From positions 62,001 to 126,000 of the forward strand of contig JAGWTH010000001.1 of assembly GCA_028868995.1 (NCBI GenBank): 64,000 bases of DNA, written 5' to 3'. The notes under the pieces are model-generated. The model did no database searches and had not been told where the DNA came from. It was given only the letters and a program-made list of their open reading frames with translations. This document shows positions 1 to 9,091 of the stretch, in pieces; the stretch's first letter is position 1, and each line of letters opens with the position of its first letter. Source of the DNA: Burkholderiales bacterium (GTDB lineage: Bacteria; Pseudomonadota; Gammaproteobacteria; Burkholderiales; Burkholderiaceae_C). The translations under genes and the position numbers were made by a program.

Positions 1-860
1 CCGGCGATCTTGGGCGTGGCATGGAAGGCATGGCCCGGCTCCTGGAAGCCCGGCTCGGTGCAGCTCACGCATGCATAGCCGCCGCGCGTGCAGGAGCCCT
101 CGCCGTTCCACAGCCGCGTGTTGCAGTCGGCGTGCGCCTGCGTGCCCTTGCAGCCCATGTGCTCCATCATGCAGCCCTGGTCCGAGGGCTTCTCGGCGCT
201 GGCCTTGAACTCGTAGTACTCGTTGCGGGTGCAGCCGTGGTGCACCAGCTGGTCGGCATAGGAGCGCGGCCGGTTCAGCGGGTCCAGGTCACCGGCGCCG
301 AACAGGCCGGCGGCCAGCGCCATCAGCGTGTCGGTCACCCAGCCCGGGTGCGTGGGGCAGCCGGCCACGTTGATCACCGGCAGGCCGCCGCGCGCGCGGA
401 AGGCCGCGCCCAGCAGGCCGCCCGGCCGGTCGTCCTCCCACTGCAGGCCGCAGGCCTCCGTCGGGTTGTCGCCGCTGGCGGTGATGCCGCCCCACGCGGC
501 GCAGCTGCCGATGGCCACCACGTGGCCCGCCACCGCCGCCAGCCGCCGCACCCAGTCGGTCATGGGCTGGCCGGTGCCGGCCAGCAGGTGGAAGCGCCCC
601 GTGCCGTTCGGCCCGCGCAGCAGCGAGCCTTCGATGCACAGCGCGTCCAGCCGCAGCGTGCCGTCCAGGCAGCGCTGCAGCACGTCCAGCACCTCGTCGC
701 CGCTTTCCAGCGAGAGCGAGGGATGCCACACCAGCCGGATGCCGGCATCTTCCAGCAGGGCGTTGAAGTCGGCCGTGTCGGCGCACAGCAGCGACATGCT
801 GCAGCCGCCGCAACCGCCCGACTGCAGCCAGACCACGTTGAACGCGTCGCGCGTTTGCAT
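1..860 (-). CDS. hoxB: Regulatory [NiFe]-hydrogenase small subunit (H2 sensor), partial
   Basis: The first 286 residues are visible; the C-terminus runs off the left edge. The N-terminus reads WLQSGGCGGCSMSLLCAD, typical of HoxB/HupU sensor hydrogenases, and there is no Tat signal, so the protein should be cytoplasmic. Further cysteine groups (GSCAAWGG, AGCPTHPG, HHGCT, MGCKGT, YACVSC) are the expected Fe-S cluster ligands. In the known family HoxB pairs with HoxC, senses H2 and signals through HoxJ to HoxA. The ATG follows the hoxA stop codon directly (TAGATG), which supports co-translation. hoxC and hoxJ would be expected just outside the window (inference). Confidence 0.93.
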   Translation of the reverse strand, partial: MQTRDAFNVVWLQSGGCGGCSMSLLCADTADFNALLEDAGIRLVWHPSLSLESGDEVLDVLQRCLDGTLRLDALCIEGSLLRGPNGTGRFHLLAGTGQPMTDWVRRLAAVAGHVVAIGSCAAWGGITASGDNPTEACGLQWEDDRPGGLLGAAFRARGGLPVINVAGCPTHPGWVTDTLMALAAGLFGAGDLDPLNRPRSYADQLVHHGCTRNEYYEFKASAEKPSDQGCMMEHMGCKGTQAHADCNTRLWNGEGSCTRGGYACVSCTEPGFQEPGHAFHATPKIA

Positions 861-2330
861 CTACTTGTCCTCCAGGCCGAAGCGCAGCAGCTTGGCGCGC
901 AGCCCCACGCGCGACAGCCCCAGCTCCTTGGCCGCCTGCGTCTTGTTCCAGCGCGTGCGCAGCATCACCTCGCGCAGCACCATGGCCTCGATCGCCTCCA
1001 GGCGCTGCGCCAGCGTGCCGGACTGCGGCATGCCGGATGCCGCCTTGCCGGCCGCCAGGCCCGCCTGGCCCTGCAGCACCTTGCGCGAAAAATCCTGCGC
1101 CGCGATGCGCGTGCCATCGGCCAGCGCGGCGGCGCGCGCGATCTCGTTGCGCAGCTCGCGGATGTTGCCGGGCCAGGGATAGTTCATCAGGGCCGGCAGC
1201 ACGTCGTCGGCGAAGGCCAGGCCCGGCGGCTTGCCCAGCTCGGCGCCCACCTCGCCCAGCAGGCGCCGCGCGATCGGCGCGACGTCGCCCGGGCGCTCGC
1301 GCAGCGGCGGCATGTGCAGCGTGATGCCGGCGATGCGGTAGTACAGGTCCTCGCGGAAGCGGCCGGCGCGCACCTCGTCTTCCAGGTTGCGGTGGGTGGC
1401 GGCGATGATGCGCACGTCCACCGGAATCGAGCGGGTGGAGCCGACCGGCCGCAGCTCGCCTTCCTGCAGCACGCGCAGCAGCTTGACCTGGAAGGCCGGC
1501 GTGGTCTCGCCGATCTCGTCGAGGAACGCGGTGCCACCGTCGGCGCGCTGGAACAGGCCCACGTGGTCTTCATACGCGCCGGTGAAGGCGCCGCGCTTGT
1601 GGCCGAACAGCTCGGACTCCAGCAGCGAGTCGGTCAGCGCCGCGCAGTTCTCCACCACGAAGGGCGCGGCCACGCGCGGGCTGGCGTAGTGGATGGCCCG
1701 TGCCAGCAGTTCCTTGCCGGTGCCGGACTCGCCGCCGATCAGCACCGAGAGGTCGTAGCGCGCCACGCGCTCGGCGGTGGCGCACACCGCGTCCAGCGGG
1801 CTGCCCTCGGCCCGCTCCAGCCGGTCGAAGCCGAAGGCGCTGCGCACCTTGGCCAGGCCCTCGGCGCTGCGGCGGCGCAGGGCCGGCACGCCGGCACGCA
1901 GCTCCAGGTCCAGGTGGCGCAGCCCGCGCTGCAGGTGCAGCGTCTCGGCCGCGCCGCGCACCGTGGCCAGCAGCGCGTCGGGCACCCAGGGCTTGAGGAT
2001 GTACTGATAGATGCCGGCCGAGTTCAGGCCTTCGATGATGTCTTCGCTGTCGGTGTAGCCGGAGATGACGATGCGCACCGCGTCGGGCCAGCGCTCGCGC
2101 ACCTCTTTCAGGAATTCCACGCCGCTGGTGCCGGGCATGCGCTGGTCGCACAGGATGACCGAGACGCGCTCCTGCGCCATCAGGCGGCGCGCCTCCTCGA
2201 CGTCGGGCGCGGTGAGCACGCGGAACTCCTCGTCCAGCGTGCGGCGCAGCGCGTCCAGCGAGCGCACCTCGTCGTCGACCACCAGGACCGTGGGCAGCGG
2301 CGCGTCGTGCGCGGAATCCGGAACAGTCAT
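861..2330 (-). CDS. hoxA: NtrC-family response regulator, hydrogenase transcription activator HoxA
   Basis: 489 residues. An N-terminal receiver domain (LVVDDE, phospho-acceptor in ILCDQRMPG) is followed by a sigma-54 AAA+ domain with Walker A GESGTGKE and the sigma-54 contact loop GAFTGA, then a C-terminal Fis-type helix-turn-helix (NKTQAAKELGLSRVGLRAKLL). In Ralstonia eutropha HoxA switches on the hydrogenase genes from -24/-12 promoters under control of the H2 sensor. The start codon overlaps the hypX stop (ATGA). The sigma-54 site upstream of hoxK is its likely target (inference). Confidence 0.95.
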   Translation of the reverse strand: MTVPDSAHDAPLPTVLVVDDEVRSLDALRRTLDEEFRVLTAPDVEEARRLMAQERVSVILCDQRMPGTSGVEFLKEVRERWPDAVRIVISGYTDSEDIIEGLNSAGIYQYILKPWVPDALLATVRGAAETLHLQRGLRHLDLELRAGVPALRRRSAEGLAKVRSAFGFDRLERAEGSPLDAVCATAERVARYDLSVLIGGESGTGKELLARAIHYASPRVAAPFVVENCAALTDSLLESELFGHKRGAFTGAYEDHVGLFQRADGGTAFLDEIGETTPAFQVKLLRVLQEGELRPVGSTRSIPVDVRIIAATHRNLEDEVRAGRFREDLYYRIAGITLHMPPLRERPGDVAPIARRLLGEVGAELGKPPGLAFADDVLPALMNYPWPGNIRELRNEIARAAALADGTRIAAQDFSRKVLQGQAGLAAGKAASGMPQSGTLAQRLEAIEAMVLREVMLRTRWNKTQAAKELGLSRVGLRAKLLRFGLEDK

Positions 2331-4090
2331 CGATGAAGGGCAAGGTGCCGGGGCGTCCAAGCCTGCGGCAGCTTGTGGACGAAATGATAGCGCGCGACGT
2401 GGTAGCTGGGATCGAAACCGTAGAAGTTGCGCCGCATGCGCGTGAGTTCTTCCTCGCGGTAGGCGGCCAGGGGCTTGGCGGCCTCGTCGGCGGCGCGCAG
2501 TGCCTGCTTGTCCGCGATGCGCCGGGCATGCCCCGCGTCGCTGGCCATCGCCAGCGCGCGCGCCAGGGCCAGCGCCATGAAGTGCTCCGCGTCGTCGCCG
2601 AAGCAGGCGTCCAGCAGGCCTTCGCGCACCGCGTCGGCCGCAGGCTGCGGCAGCCGCGCCTGGGTGAGCTCCATGGCGCGCGCCTGCCCCAGCCGGCGCG
2701 GCAGCACGTAGGTCCAGTATTCGGAGCCCCACAGGTTGCCCATGTTCTTGTAGTGCGCGTTCAGCACCACGCCGGGATGCGCCCACACCTCGTCCGCCGC
2801 CAGCGCCAGGAACACGCCGCCCGCGCCGGCGTTGCCGCACAGGGCCGACACCGTGACGCGGTCGGTGATGGTGAGGATCTCCAGCGCCACGTCGTCGATG
2901 GCCTCGATGTTGCGCAGCGACGCGTCGGCCGCGCTGCCGCCGGGCGCCTGGCCCTCGGCCTCGATGGTGTTCAGGTGGATGCCGTTGCTGAAGAAATCGG
3001 GTCCGCCCGCCAGCAGCAGCACCTGCACGGGACGCTCGCGCAGCGCCCGCAGCGCGTCGCGCAGGCGCTCGCACTGGCGGGTGGACATGGCCCCGTTGTA
3101 GAAAGCGAAGCGCAGCACGCCCACGCGCGCGCCGGCCTCGCCGTGCTCGGCGTAGTGCAGTTCGTCCCATTCGGCGGCGTCGCGCAGCAGCGGCACGGGC
3201 AGCTCCGGCAGCTGGGCCGCCTGTTCCGCGAAGGCTTCGGTGGCCGGCAGCTTGAGCGGGGCGTCGCCCTCGCCCGCATTCGCGCTGGCCGCGCGGCGCA
3301 CGTGGCCGATCCACACGCCGCCGTCGGCGGTGCGGCGCAGGATTGCGTTGGCGCGGCGCGCCACCACGGCGCCGGGCGCGCCTTCCAGTGCGCCGGCCAG
3401 CGCCTGCGGTGTCGCCGGATGCGCGTCGAACAGATGGCAGCGCTCGCCGAACAGGCTGTCGGCCAGGCCCGGGCTGCCGTCGGCGCTGCGGATCTTGCGC
3501 AGCACGGCCTCGGTGCCGTCCACCGACCAGTCGATGGCGCGCTCGGCCTGGCGCAGCAGCGGCCAGGCCCGGGCGCCCGGCTGCGGCGGCAACGGCGCGG
3601 GCGCGCCCTCGCCGCGCTCGATGCGGCGCAGGCACTGCGACAGCGCGGCCAGCGCACAGCGCGTCACCTCGTGCCGGTACAGGCTGGCCTTGGTGGCCGG
3701 CCGCATGGCGAAGGACGCGGTGGCCCACACGGGCCCCGCGTCGAATTCGCCGGTGGCCTGCAGCACCGTGACGCCCCAGCGCGCCTCGCCGCGCAGGATG
3801 GCGCGGTCCAGCGACGACGGCCCGCGGTCGCCCGGCACGCCCGGATGCACCACCAGGCACAGGTGCTGGCGCCACACCGCCTCCGGGATGCGCCGCTTGA
3901 GGAAGGGCGCGATCACCACGTCGGGCCGGAACAGCGCCACCGCCTCCTGCGTGACGGCGTCGGAGATGTCCAGCTCCAGCGACACCACGTGGCCGCGCGC
4001 GCGCAGCCGGGCGAACACCTGCTGCGTGAGCGAGTTGAAGCCGTGCGCCAGCAGCAGCACGCGCAAGGGGCGGAGGGCGGCGTCAGCCAT
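2327..4090 (-). CDS. hypX: Hydrogenase maturation factor HypX (formyl-THF dependent CO ligand synthesis)
   Basis: 587 residues. The N-terminal half resembles methionyl-tRNA formyltransferase (HPGVPGDRGPSSLDRAI segment) and the C-terminal half resembles enoyl-CoA hydratase/isomerase (GGPDFFSNGIHLN; CGNAGAGGVFLALAADE). HypX/HoxX is known to make the active-site CO ligand from formyl-tetrahydrofolate under oxic conditions, so its presence fits aerobic hydrogen oxidation. It overlaps the upstream unknown gene by 8 nt and hoxA by 4 nt. Confidence 0.94.
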   Translation of the reverse strand: MADAALRPLRVLLLAHGFNSLTQQVFARLRARGHVVSLELDISDAVTQEAVALFRPDVVIAPFLKRRIPEAVWRQHLCLVVHPGVPGDRGPSSLDRAILRGEARWGVTVLQATGEFDAGPVWATASFAMRPATKASLYRHEVTRCALAALSQCLRRIERGEGAPAPLPPQPGARAWPLLRQAERAIDWSVDGTEAVLRKIRSADGSPGLADSLFGERCHLFDAHPATPQALAGALEGAPGAVVARRANAILRRTADGGVWIGHVRRAASANAGEGDAPLKLPATEAFAEQAAQLPELPVPLLRDAAEWDELHYAEHGEAGARVGVLRFAFYNGAMSTRQCERLRDALRALRERPVQVLLLAGGPDFFSNGIHLNTIEAEGQAPGGSAADASLRNIEAIDDVALEILTITDRVTVSALCGNAGAGGVFLALAADEVWAHPGVVLNAHYKNMGNLWGSEYWTYVLPRRLGQARAMELTQARLPQPAADAVREGLLDACFGDDAEHFMALALARALAMASDAGHARRIADKQALRAADEAAKPLAAYREEELTRMRRNFYGFDPSYHVARYHFVHKLPQAWTPRHLALHR

Positions 4091-4568
4091 GGCCGGTGAT
4101 GCGCCGCATCAGGTCGTGGGCATGCCGCTTGCCCTGGTACATCACCAGCGTTTCCTCCAGCTGGACCAGCGCGGACTTGAGCGCGCGCACGTCGGCCGCA
4201 CGCAGCAGGTCCTGCGCCATGGCGCCGGCGTCCGGGCCATAGACCTCGCCCAGCACGGCGACGGCGCGCTGCTTGACGGCGGCGAGCAGCCCGTCGTGCG
4301 GTATGGGAGCCGCTGGTGGCGGCAGGGGAGCCGCTGGCGGCGGTGGGAGCGGCGCCGGTGATGGTGGTGGTGGCGCGGCCGGCTCGATCATTCCCTGCCG
4401 CAGCAGCAGGTCCAGCGCGGGCTGCACGTCGCCGCCCAGCCGCTCGGCCAGCTGCGCCGACGGAATCACCCCGTTGACCAGGATCAGCACGGAACGCTCG
4501 CGCATCCCCAGCCCCGCCTTGCGACCGCGAACCTCCTCCACGCCCAGCGCCGTCTTCCGGAACAGCAT
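4083..4568 (-). CDS. Uncharacterised proline-rich protein inside the hyp operon
   Basis: 161 residues, not a recognised hydrogenase factor. An N-terminal segment of about 70 residues (MLFRKTALGVEEVRGR, then VLILVNGVIPSAQLAERLGG, LLRQGMIE) looks like a small helical or winged-helix module. A Pro/Ala linker follows (residues about 65-90), then a C-terminal helical segment. No cysteine pairs, signal peptide or membrane segment are seen. It resembles a betaproteobacterial hypothetical family of the MLFRKT type (recalled, not searched). It lies 46 nt after hypE and overlaps hypX by 8 nt, so it is co-transcribed with the maturation genes. Confidence 0.8.
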   Translation of the reverse strand: MLFRKTALGVEEVRGRKAGLGMRERSVLILVNGVIPSAQLAERLGGDVQPALDLLLRQGMIEPAAPPPPSPAPLPPPPAAPLPPPAAPIPHDGLLAAVKQRAVAVLGEVYGPDAGAMAQDLLRAADVRALKSALVQLEETLVMYQGKRHAHDLMRRITGHG

Positions 4569-4614
4569 GTCGCCTCCTGTGGTCGATGCACTCCCCTGCC
4601 TTGCGCAAATCCCT

Positions 4615-5670
4615 TCAGCAGATCCGCGGCAGCTGCTCCCCGCTCAGCCAGTCCACCACGCGGCGCCCGCCGAAGCGCGTGTCCATCTGCACGAAGCCAT
4701 GCGCATCCTCGATCACGCTGCCGATGCGGCAGGCGCGCGCGCCGCGCGGATGCGCGCGCATCGCGGCCAGCACGGCATCCGCATCCGCCTCGGCGCAGAC
4801 CGCCACCAGCTTGCCCTCGTTGGCCACGTACAGCGGGTCCAGCCCCAGCAGCTCGCAGGCCGCCTCCACCTGCGGCAGCACCGGGATGGCCGCTTCATCC
4901 AGCAGCATGCCCGTGCCCGATTGCCGCGCGATCTCGTTGAGCGTGGTCGCCAGCCCCCCGCGCGTGGGGTCGCGCAGCACGCGCACGCCGCCGGGCGCCG
5001 CCGCCAGCATGGCCGCCACCAGCGTGTGCAGCGCCGCCGTGTCGGATTCGATGGCGGTCTCGAACTCCAGCGACTCGCGCTTGGACAGCACCGCCACGCC
5101 GTGCTCGCCGATGCTGCCGGACAGCAGCACCGCGTCGCCCGGCCGTGCGCGCGCGCCGCCCACCTGCACGCCCTGGGGCACCACGCCAACGCCGGTGGTG
5201 CCGATGAAGACGCCGTCGCCCTTGCCCTGTTCCACCACCTTGGTGTCGCCGGTGACGATGGCGACGCCCGCCTCGCGCGCGGCGGCGGCCATCGATTCCA
5301 CGATGCGCCGCAGGTCCGCCAGCGGATAGCCTTCCTCCAGGATGAAGCTGGCCGCCAGGTACAGCGGCGTGGCGCCCATCATGGCCACGTCGTTCACCGT
5401 GCCGTGCACCGCCAGGCAGCCCAGGTCGCCGCCGGGAAAGAAGATCGGCGAGACCACGTGCGCGTCGGTGGCCATCACCAGCCGCCCGCCCGCGGGCAGC
5501 GGCAGGCTGGCGCCGTCGTCGCCCTGGCGCAGGAATTCGTTGTCGAAGGCGGCGGCGAACAGCTCGGAGATCAGCTGCGCGGCGGCGCGCCCGCCCGCGC
5601 CATGGTTCATGTCGATACGGCCGTGCCTGAAATCCAGCGGCCGCACGTAGGCCTTCTTCACTTCGCTCAT
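4615..5670 (-). CDS. hypE: Hydrogenase maturation ATP-dependent dehydratase HypE
   Basis: 351 residues, PurM/AIR-synthase fold. HypE takes a carbamoyl group from HypF onto its C-terminal cysteine and dehydrates it to the cyanide ligand. The protein ends in PRIC, the conserved C-terminal motif with the reactive Cys. The N-terminal glycine-rich MNHGAGGRAAAQLI segment and DPTRGGLATTLNE are family signatures. The start overlaps the hypD stop (ATGA). Confidence 0.97.
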   Translation of the reverse strand: MSEVKKAYVRPLDFRHGRIDMNHGAGGRAAAQLISELFAAAFDNEFLRQGDDGASLPLPAGGRLVMATDAHVVSPIFFPGGDLGCLAVHGTVNDVAMMGATPLYLAASFILEEGYPLADLRRIVESMAAAAREAGVAIVTGDTKVVEQGKGDGVFIGTTGVGVVPQGVQVGGARARPGDAVLLSGSIGEHGVAVLSKRESLEFETAIESDTAALHTLVAAMLAAAPGGVRVLRDPTRGGLATTLNEIARQSGTGMLLDEAAIPVLPQVEAACELLGLDPLYVANEGKLVAVCAEADADAVLAAMRAHPRGARACRIGSVIEDAHGFVQMDTRFGGRRVVDWLSGEQLPRIC

Positions 5671-6806
5671 GCCGCCACCACCGGGATGTCGCGGAAGCGC
5701 CCGTAGGCGTAGTGCGCCGCGCAGGCGCCCTCGCTGGACACCATGCAGGAGCCCACCGGGTTTTCCGGCGTGCAGACGGTGCCGAAGATCTTGCAGTCGG
5801 TGGGCTTCTTCACGCCGCGCAGGATGGCGCCGCACTCGCAGGCCTTGTTGTCCGGCACCGGTGTGTACTGCAGCGCGAAGCGCCGCTCGGCATCGAAGCG
5901 CGCATAGGCGGGGCGGATCTTCAGCGCGCTGTAGGGCACCTCGCCCAGGCCGCGCCACTCGAAGCGCGTGCGCAGCTCGAAGATGCCGGTGACCAGCTGC
6001 TGCGCCGCCGCGTTGCCCTCGCGCGTGACAGCGCGGGTGAACTCGTTCTCCACCTCGCAGCGGCCCTGGTTCACCTGGCGCACCAGCATCAGCACGGCCT
6101 GCATCACGTCCAGCGGCTCGAAGCCAGCGATCACCACCGGCTTGCGGTACTCCTGCGCGAAATGCTCGTAGGGCTGCGAGCCGATCACGATGCTCACGTG
6201 CGCCGGGCCGATGAAGCCGTCGATGGGCACGGTGCCGAACTGCCGCACCTCGGGCGACTGCAGGATGTGGGTGATGGCCGAGGGCGTGAGCACGTGGCAG
6301 CACAGCACGCTGAAGTTGGGCAGCTGCTCGCGCTCGGCCTGGGCGATGGCCAGCGCGGTGGGCGGCGTGGTGGTCTCGAAGCCGATGGCGAAGAACACCA
6401 CTTCGCGGCCCGGATTCTCGCGCGCGATGCGCAGCGCGTCGGCCGCCGAATACACCATGCGGATGTCGCCGCCGCGCGCCTTGGCCTTCATCAGCGACAG
6501 GCCGTCCGAGGCCGGCACGCGCATGGTGTCGCCGTAGGTGCAGACGATGGCGCCCTCCCGCAGCGCCAGGCGGATCGCCAGGTCGATGCGGCCGATGGGC
6601 AGCACGCACACCGGGCAGCCCGGGCCGTGCACCATGCGCACGTTGGCGGGCAGCAGCTCGGCCACGCCGTAGCGCGAGATGGCGTGGGTGTGGCCGCCGC
6701 AGAACTCCATGAAGGCGTAGCGGCGCGCCGGATCGGCTTCGGCGCGCAGGCGGTCGGCGATCTTGCGCGCCAGCGCGCCGTCGCGGAACTCGTCGACGTA
6801 CTTCAT
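5667..6806 (-). CDS. hypD: Hydrogenase maturation Fe-S protein HypD
   Basis: 379 residues. HypD and HypC form the scaffold on which Fe(CN)2CO is assembled. Conserved motifs are visible: FCGGHTHAI, GPGCPVCVLP, GFETTTPPTA, and a C-terminal cysteine set (CECGAILRG, CKIFGTVCTPENPVGSCMVS) that holds the 4Fe-4S cluster. It overlaps hypC and hypE by ATGA junctions. Confidence 0.97.
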   Translation of the reverse strand: MKYVDEFRDGALARKIADRLRAEADPARRYAFMEFCGGHTHAISRYGVAELLPANVRMVHGPGCPVCVLPIGRIDLAIRLALREGAIVCTYGDTMRVPASDGLSLMKAKARGGDIRMVYSAADALRIARENPGREVVFFAIGFETTTPPTALAIAQAEREQLPNFSVLCCHVLTPSAITHILQSPEVRQFGTVPIDGFIGPAHVSIVIGSQPYEHFAQEYRKPVVIAGFEPLDVMQAVLMLVRQVNQGRCEVENEFTRAVTREGNAAAQQLVTGIFELRTRFEWRGLGEVPYSALKIRPAYARFDAERRFALQYTPVPDNKACECGAILRGVKKPTDCKIFGTVCTPENPVGSCMVSSEGACAAHYAYGRFRDIPVVAA

Positions 6807-7051
6807 GGCGAGCTCTCCTCGCGCGCTTGCTCCCCGGCCTGCGCCAGCTCGCCGAAGAGGGCCAGCGTGCGCTCGGCCTCCTCGGGGTCGATCATGCCGA
6901 TGGCATGGCCGACGTGCACGATCACGTAGTCGCCGACCTGCGCCTGCGTCACCAGCGCGATGGACACCTGCTTGCGCACGCCGCCCAGGTCGACGGTGGC
7001 CAGGTCCGCGCCGTCCAGCGACACCAGCCTGGCGGGAATGGCTAGGCACAT
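6803..7051 (-). CDS. hypC: Hydrogenase assembly chaperone HypC
   Basis: 82 residues starting MCLAIPARL; the N-terminal Cys2 is the essential ligand of HypC chaperones. VGDYVIVHVGHAIGMIDPEEAE is the family core. It shuttles the Fe(CN)2CO unit from HypD to the large-subunit precursor. Its start lies inside the end of hypF1 (10-nt overlap in another frame), and its stop overlaps the hypD start. A second HypC-like protein (HoxL) is encoded further upstream in the operon. Confidence 0.96.
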   Translation of the reverse strand: MCLAIPARLVSLDGADLATVDLGGVRKQVSIALVTQAQVGDYVIVHVGHAIGMIDPEEAERTLALFGELAQAGEQAREESSP

Positions 7052-8211
7052 GCGTGCATCTCCTCGGTGGCGGCAGGCACATCCCCGCCGGCAACAGTGT
7101 GGGCGGCGACCCAGGCCTGGCCCAGGGCCAGCCCGGCGTCGCCGCAGTTCACGCGCTCGGGCCGCAGCACGCGCAGACCCTGCGCGCGCAGCGCGGCCAC
7201 GACCCGCTCGCGCAGGATGGCGTTGAAGAAGCAGCCTCCTCCCAGCGCCACGGTGTCCACGCCGTGAACACGCGCGGCCTGCGCCGCCCAGCGCGCCAGG
7301 CCGTCGGCCAGCTGCACGTGGAACAGGGCGGCGCCTTCGGCAGTGCGGCGCGCATCGGCCAGGGCCAGCAGCCGCCTTGCCAGCGGCAGCAGGTCGAGCT
7401 GGCCGTCGGGCAGCACGGGCGTGAGCTCTTCCTCGACCGGCACCGCATGCGTCGCCAGCCACTCGCGCGCCGCGGCTTCCAGCGCCATCGCTGCCTGCGC
7501 CTCGTGCGCCTGCCGCGTGCACAGGCCCAGCAGGCCGGCGGCGGCATCGAACCAGCGGCCCGCGCTGCTGGTCACCGGACAGTTCAGGCCGCGCTGCAGC
7601 AGCGTGCGCACGCCGGCGGCATGGCCTTGCGGCAGCGCGTGGCCCAGGCGGGCCAAGTCGCCGTTCTCGCCCAGCGCATGCAGCACGCTGGCCGCCATGC
7701 GCCAGGGCTCGCGCGCAGCGGCGTCGCCGCCCGGCAGGCGCAGCTGGCGCAGGTGGCCCAGGCGCCGCCACTGTGCGCCGTCCACCCACAGCAGCTCGCC
7801 GCCCCAGGCCGTGCCGTCGGTGCCCAGGCCCACGCCGTCCAGCGCCAGGCCGATCACCGCGTGGCCGATGCCGTGCTCGGCCTGCACCGCCGCGATGTGC
7901 GCATGGTGGTGCTGCACCGCGACGGCCGGCACGCCGATCTCCTGCGCGATGCGCTGCGCGAGCCGCGTGCTGTGGAAGTCCGGGTGCAGGTCGTGGGCGA
8001 TGGCGTCCACCGCGCCTTCGGCCAGCAGCGCGGCCGCCGACGCTTCCAGCGCGGCGCAGCTCGCCGGATCGCCCAGATCGCCGTGCAGCGGCGACCACTG
8101 CAGCCGCGCGCCGTCCAGCCGCGCGGCCGCGTTCTTCAGCCAGGCGCCGGCCGCCAGCACCCGCGCGGGTGCTGGCTGGGTCAGTTGCAGCAGCGCTTCA
8201 TTGGCGGACAT
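7042..8211 (-). CDS. hypF1: N-terminally short HypF (Kae1-like carbamoyltransferase domain only)
   Basis: 389 residues, about half the usual HypF length. It has the YrdC/Kae1-like C-terminal part with the metal-site motif HHHAHIAA (HxHxH type) and the ALDGVGLGTDGTAWGGE and LGGGCFFN signatures, but no N-terminal acylphosphatase domain and no zinc-finger CxxC sets. R. eutropha HypF1 is known to be truncated the same way. The start at 8211 is chosen because AAGGA sits 7 nt upstream. A full-length HypF elsewhere in the genome is likely but unseen. Confidence 0.92.
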   Translation of the reverse strand: MSANEALLQLTQPAPARVLAAGAWLKNAAARLDGARLQWSPLHGDLGDPASCAALEASAAALLAEGAVDAIAHDLHPDFHSTRLAQRIAQEIGVPAVAVQHHHAHIAAVQAEHGIGHAVIGLALDGVGLGTDGTAWGGELLWVDGAQWRRLGHLRQLRLPGGDAAAREPWRMAASVLHALGENGDLARLGHALPQGHAAGVRTLLQRGLNCPVTSSAGRWFDAAAGLLGLCTRQAHEAQAAMALEAAAREWLATHAVPVEEELTPVLPDGQLDLLPLARRLLALADARRTAEGAALFHVQLADGLARWAAQAARVHGVDTVALGGGCFFNAILRERVVAALRAQGLRVLRPERVNCGDAGLALGQAWVAAHTVAGGDVPAATEEMHACA

Positions 8212-8221
8212 CCGCGATCCT

Positions 8222-9079
8222 TCAGGCGGCAGCGGCCGCACGCTGCAGCCAGCCGATCCACGCGTCCATGCCTTCGCGGCGCGTGGCCGAGACCTGCAGC
8301 ACCTCGATCTCCGGATTCACCCGGCGCGCCAGGCCGATGCAGCGCTCCAGGTCGAACTCCAGGTAGGGCAGCAGGTCGATCTTGTTGATGAGCATGAGCG
8401 AGGCGGCGGCGAACATGTCCGGGTACTTCAGCGGCTTGTCCTCGCCCTCGGTCACCGACAGCACCGCCACCTTGGCCGCCTCGCCCAGGTCCCACATGGC
8501 CGGGCACACCAGGTTGCCCACGTTCTCGATGAACAGGAACTGCGGGCCGTGCGCGTGATGGTGCTCGTGGTGATGGTGGTGACCGCCGCCGTCGTGGTGA
8601 TGGTGGTGGTGCGCATGCGAGGGCAGCCGGTCGAACGCGTCCGCCACCATCTGCGCGTCCAGGTGGCAGCCCTTGCCGGTGTTCACCTGGATGGCCGGCG
8701 CGCCGGTGGCGCGGATGCGGTCGGCGTCGAAGCGGGTCTGCTGGTCGCCCTCGATCACCGCCACCGTGGCGCCCGGCGTGCGCGCGCGCAGCTCCTCTAT
8801 GGTGGCGCACAGCAGCGTGGTCTTGCCCGAGCCGGGGCTGGAGACGAAGTTGAGCGCGGTGACGCCGTGCGCATGGAAGTGCGAGCGGTTGCGCGCGGCG
8901 ATGCGCTTGTTCTCGCCCAGCACGTCCTGCTCCAGCCGGATCGCGCGCTCGGGGCTGAGCCCCGGCACCGACATGCGCGCCGCGCCGGCGCCGTAGTGAA
9001 GGTCCCCGGTGTGGGGGTCGTGCACCGGCGCGGCCAGCCCGGCGCCCGTGGTCTCAGAACATCCGCAAACAACGCACAT
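8222..9079 (-). CDS. hypB: Nickel-insertion GTPase HypB with internal histidine-rich loop
   Basis: 285 residues. It has the N-terminal high-affinity Ni motif region (MCVVCGC), a P-loop [11 protein letters not shown], the metal-site region [23 protein letters not shown], and the base-recognition NKIDLL. HypB delivers Ni with HypA. The His-rich stretch, usually just after the N-terminal CxxCGC, is instead inserted within the GTPase domain (residues about 158-182, before FLFIENVGN), while the N-terminal spacer has almost no histidines. It lies 12 nt after hypA. Confidence 0.96.
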   Translation of the reverse strand: MCVVCGCSETTGAGLAAPVHDPHTGDLHYGAGAARMSVPGLSPERAIRLEQDVLGENKRIAARNRSHFHAHGVTALNFVSSPGSGKTTLLCATIEELRARTPGATVAVIEGDQQTRFDADRIRATGAPAIQVNTGKGCHLDAQMVADAFDRLPSHAHHHHHHDGGGHHHHHEHHHAHGPQFLFIENVGNLVCPAMWDLGEAAKVAVLSVTEGEDKPLKYPDMFAAASLMLINKIDLLPYLEFDLERCIGLARRVNPEIEVLQVSATRREGMDAWIGWLQRAAAAA

Positions 9080-9091
9080 CGTGCAACTCCT

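Noticed and set aside
21-2336. Very long plus-strand open frame opposite hoxB and hoxA
   Set aside because: Low-complexity Ala/Arg/Gln/Gly-rich translation without family features, antisense to two clear genes; an effect of high GC at third positions.
8560-8620. GGT/GTG-rich repeat as a simple-sequence or unstable locus
   Set aside because: It is the coding sequence of the HypB histidine loop on the minus strand.
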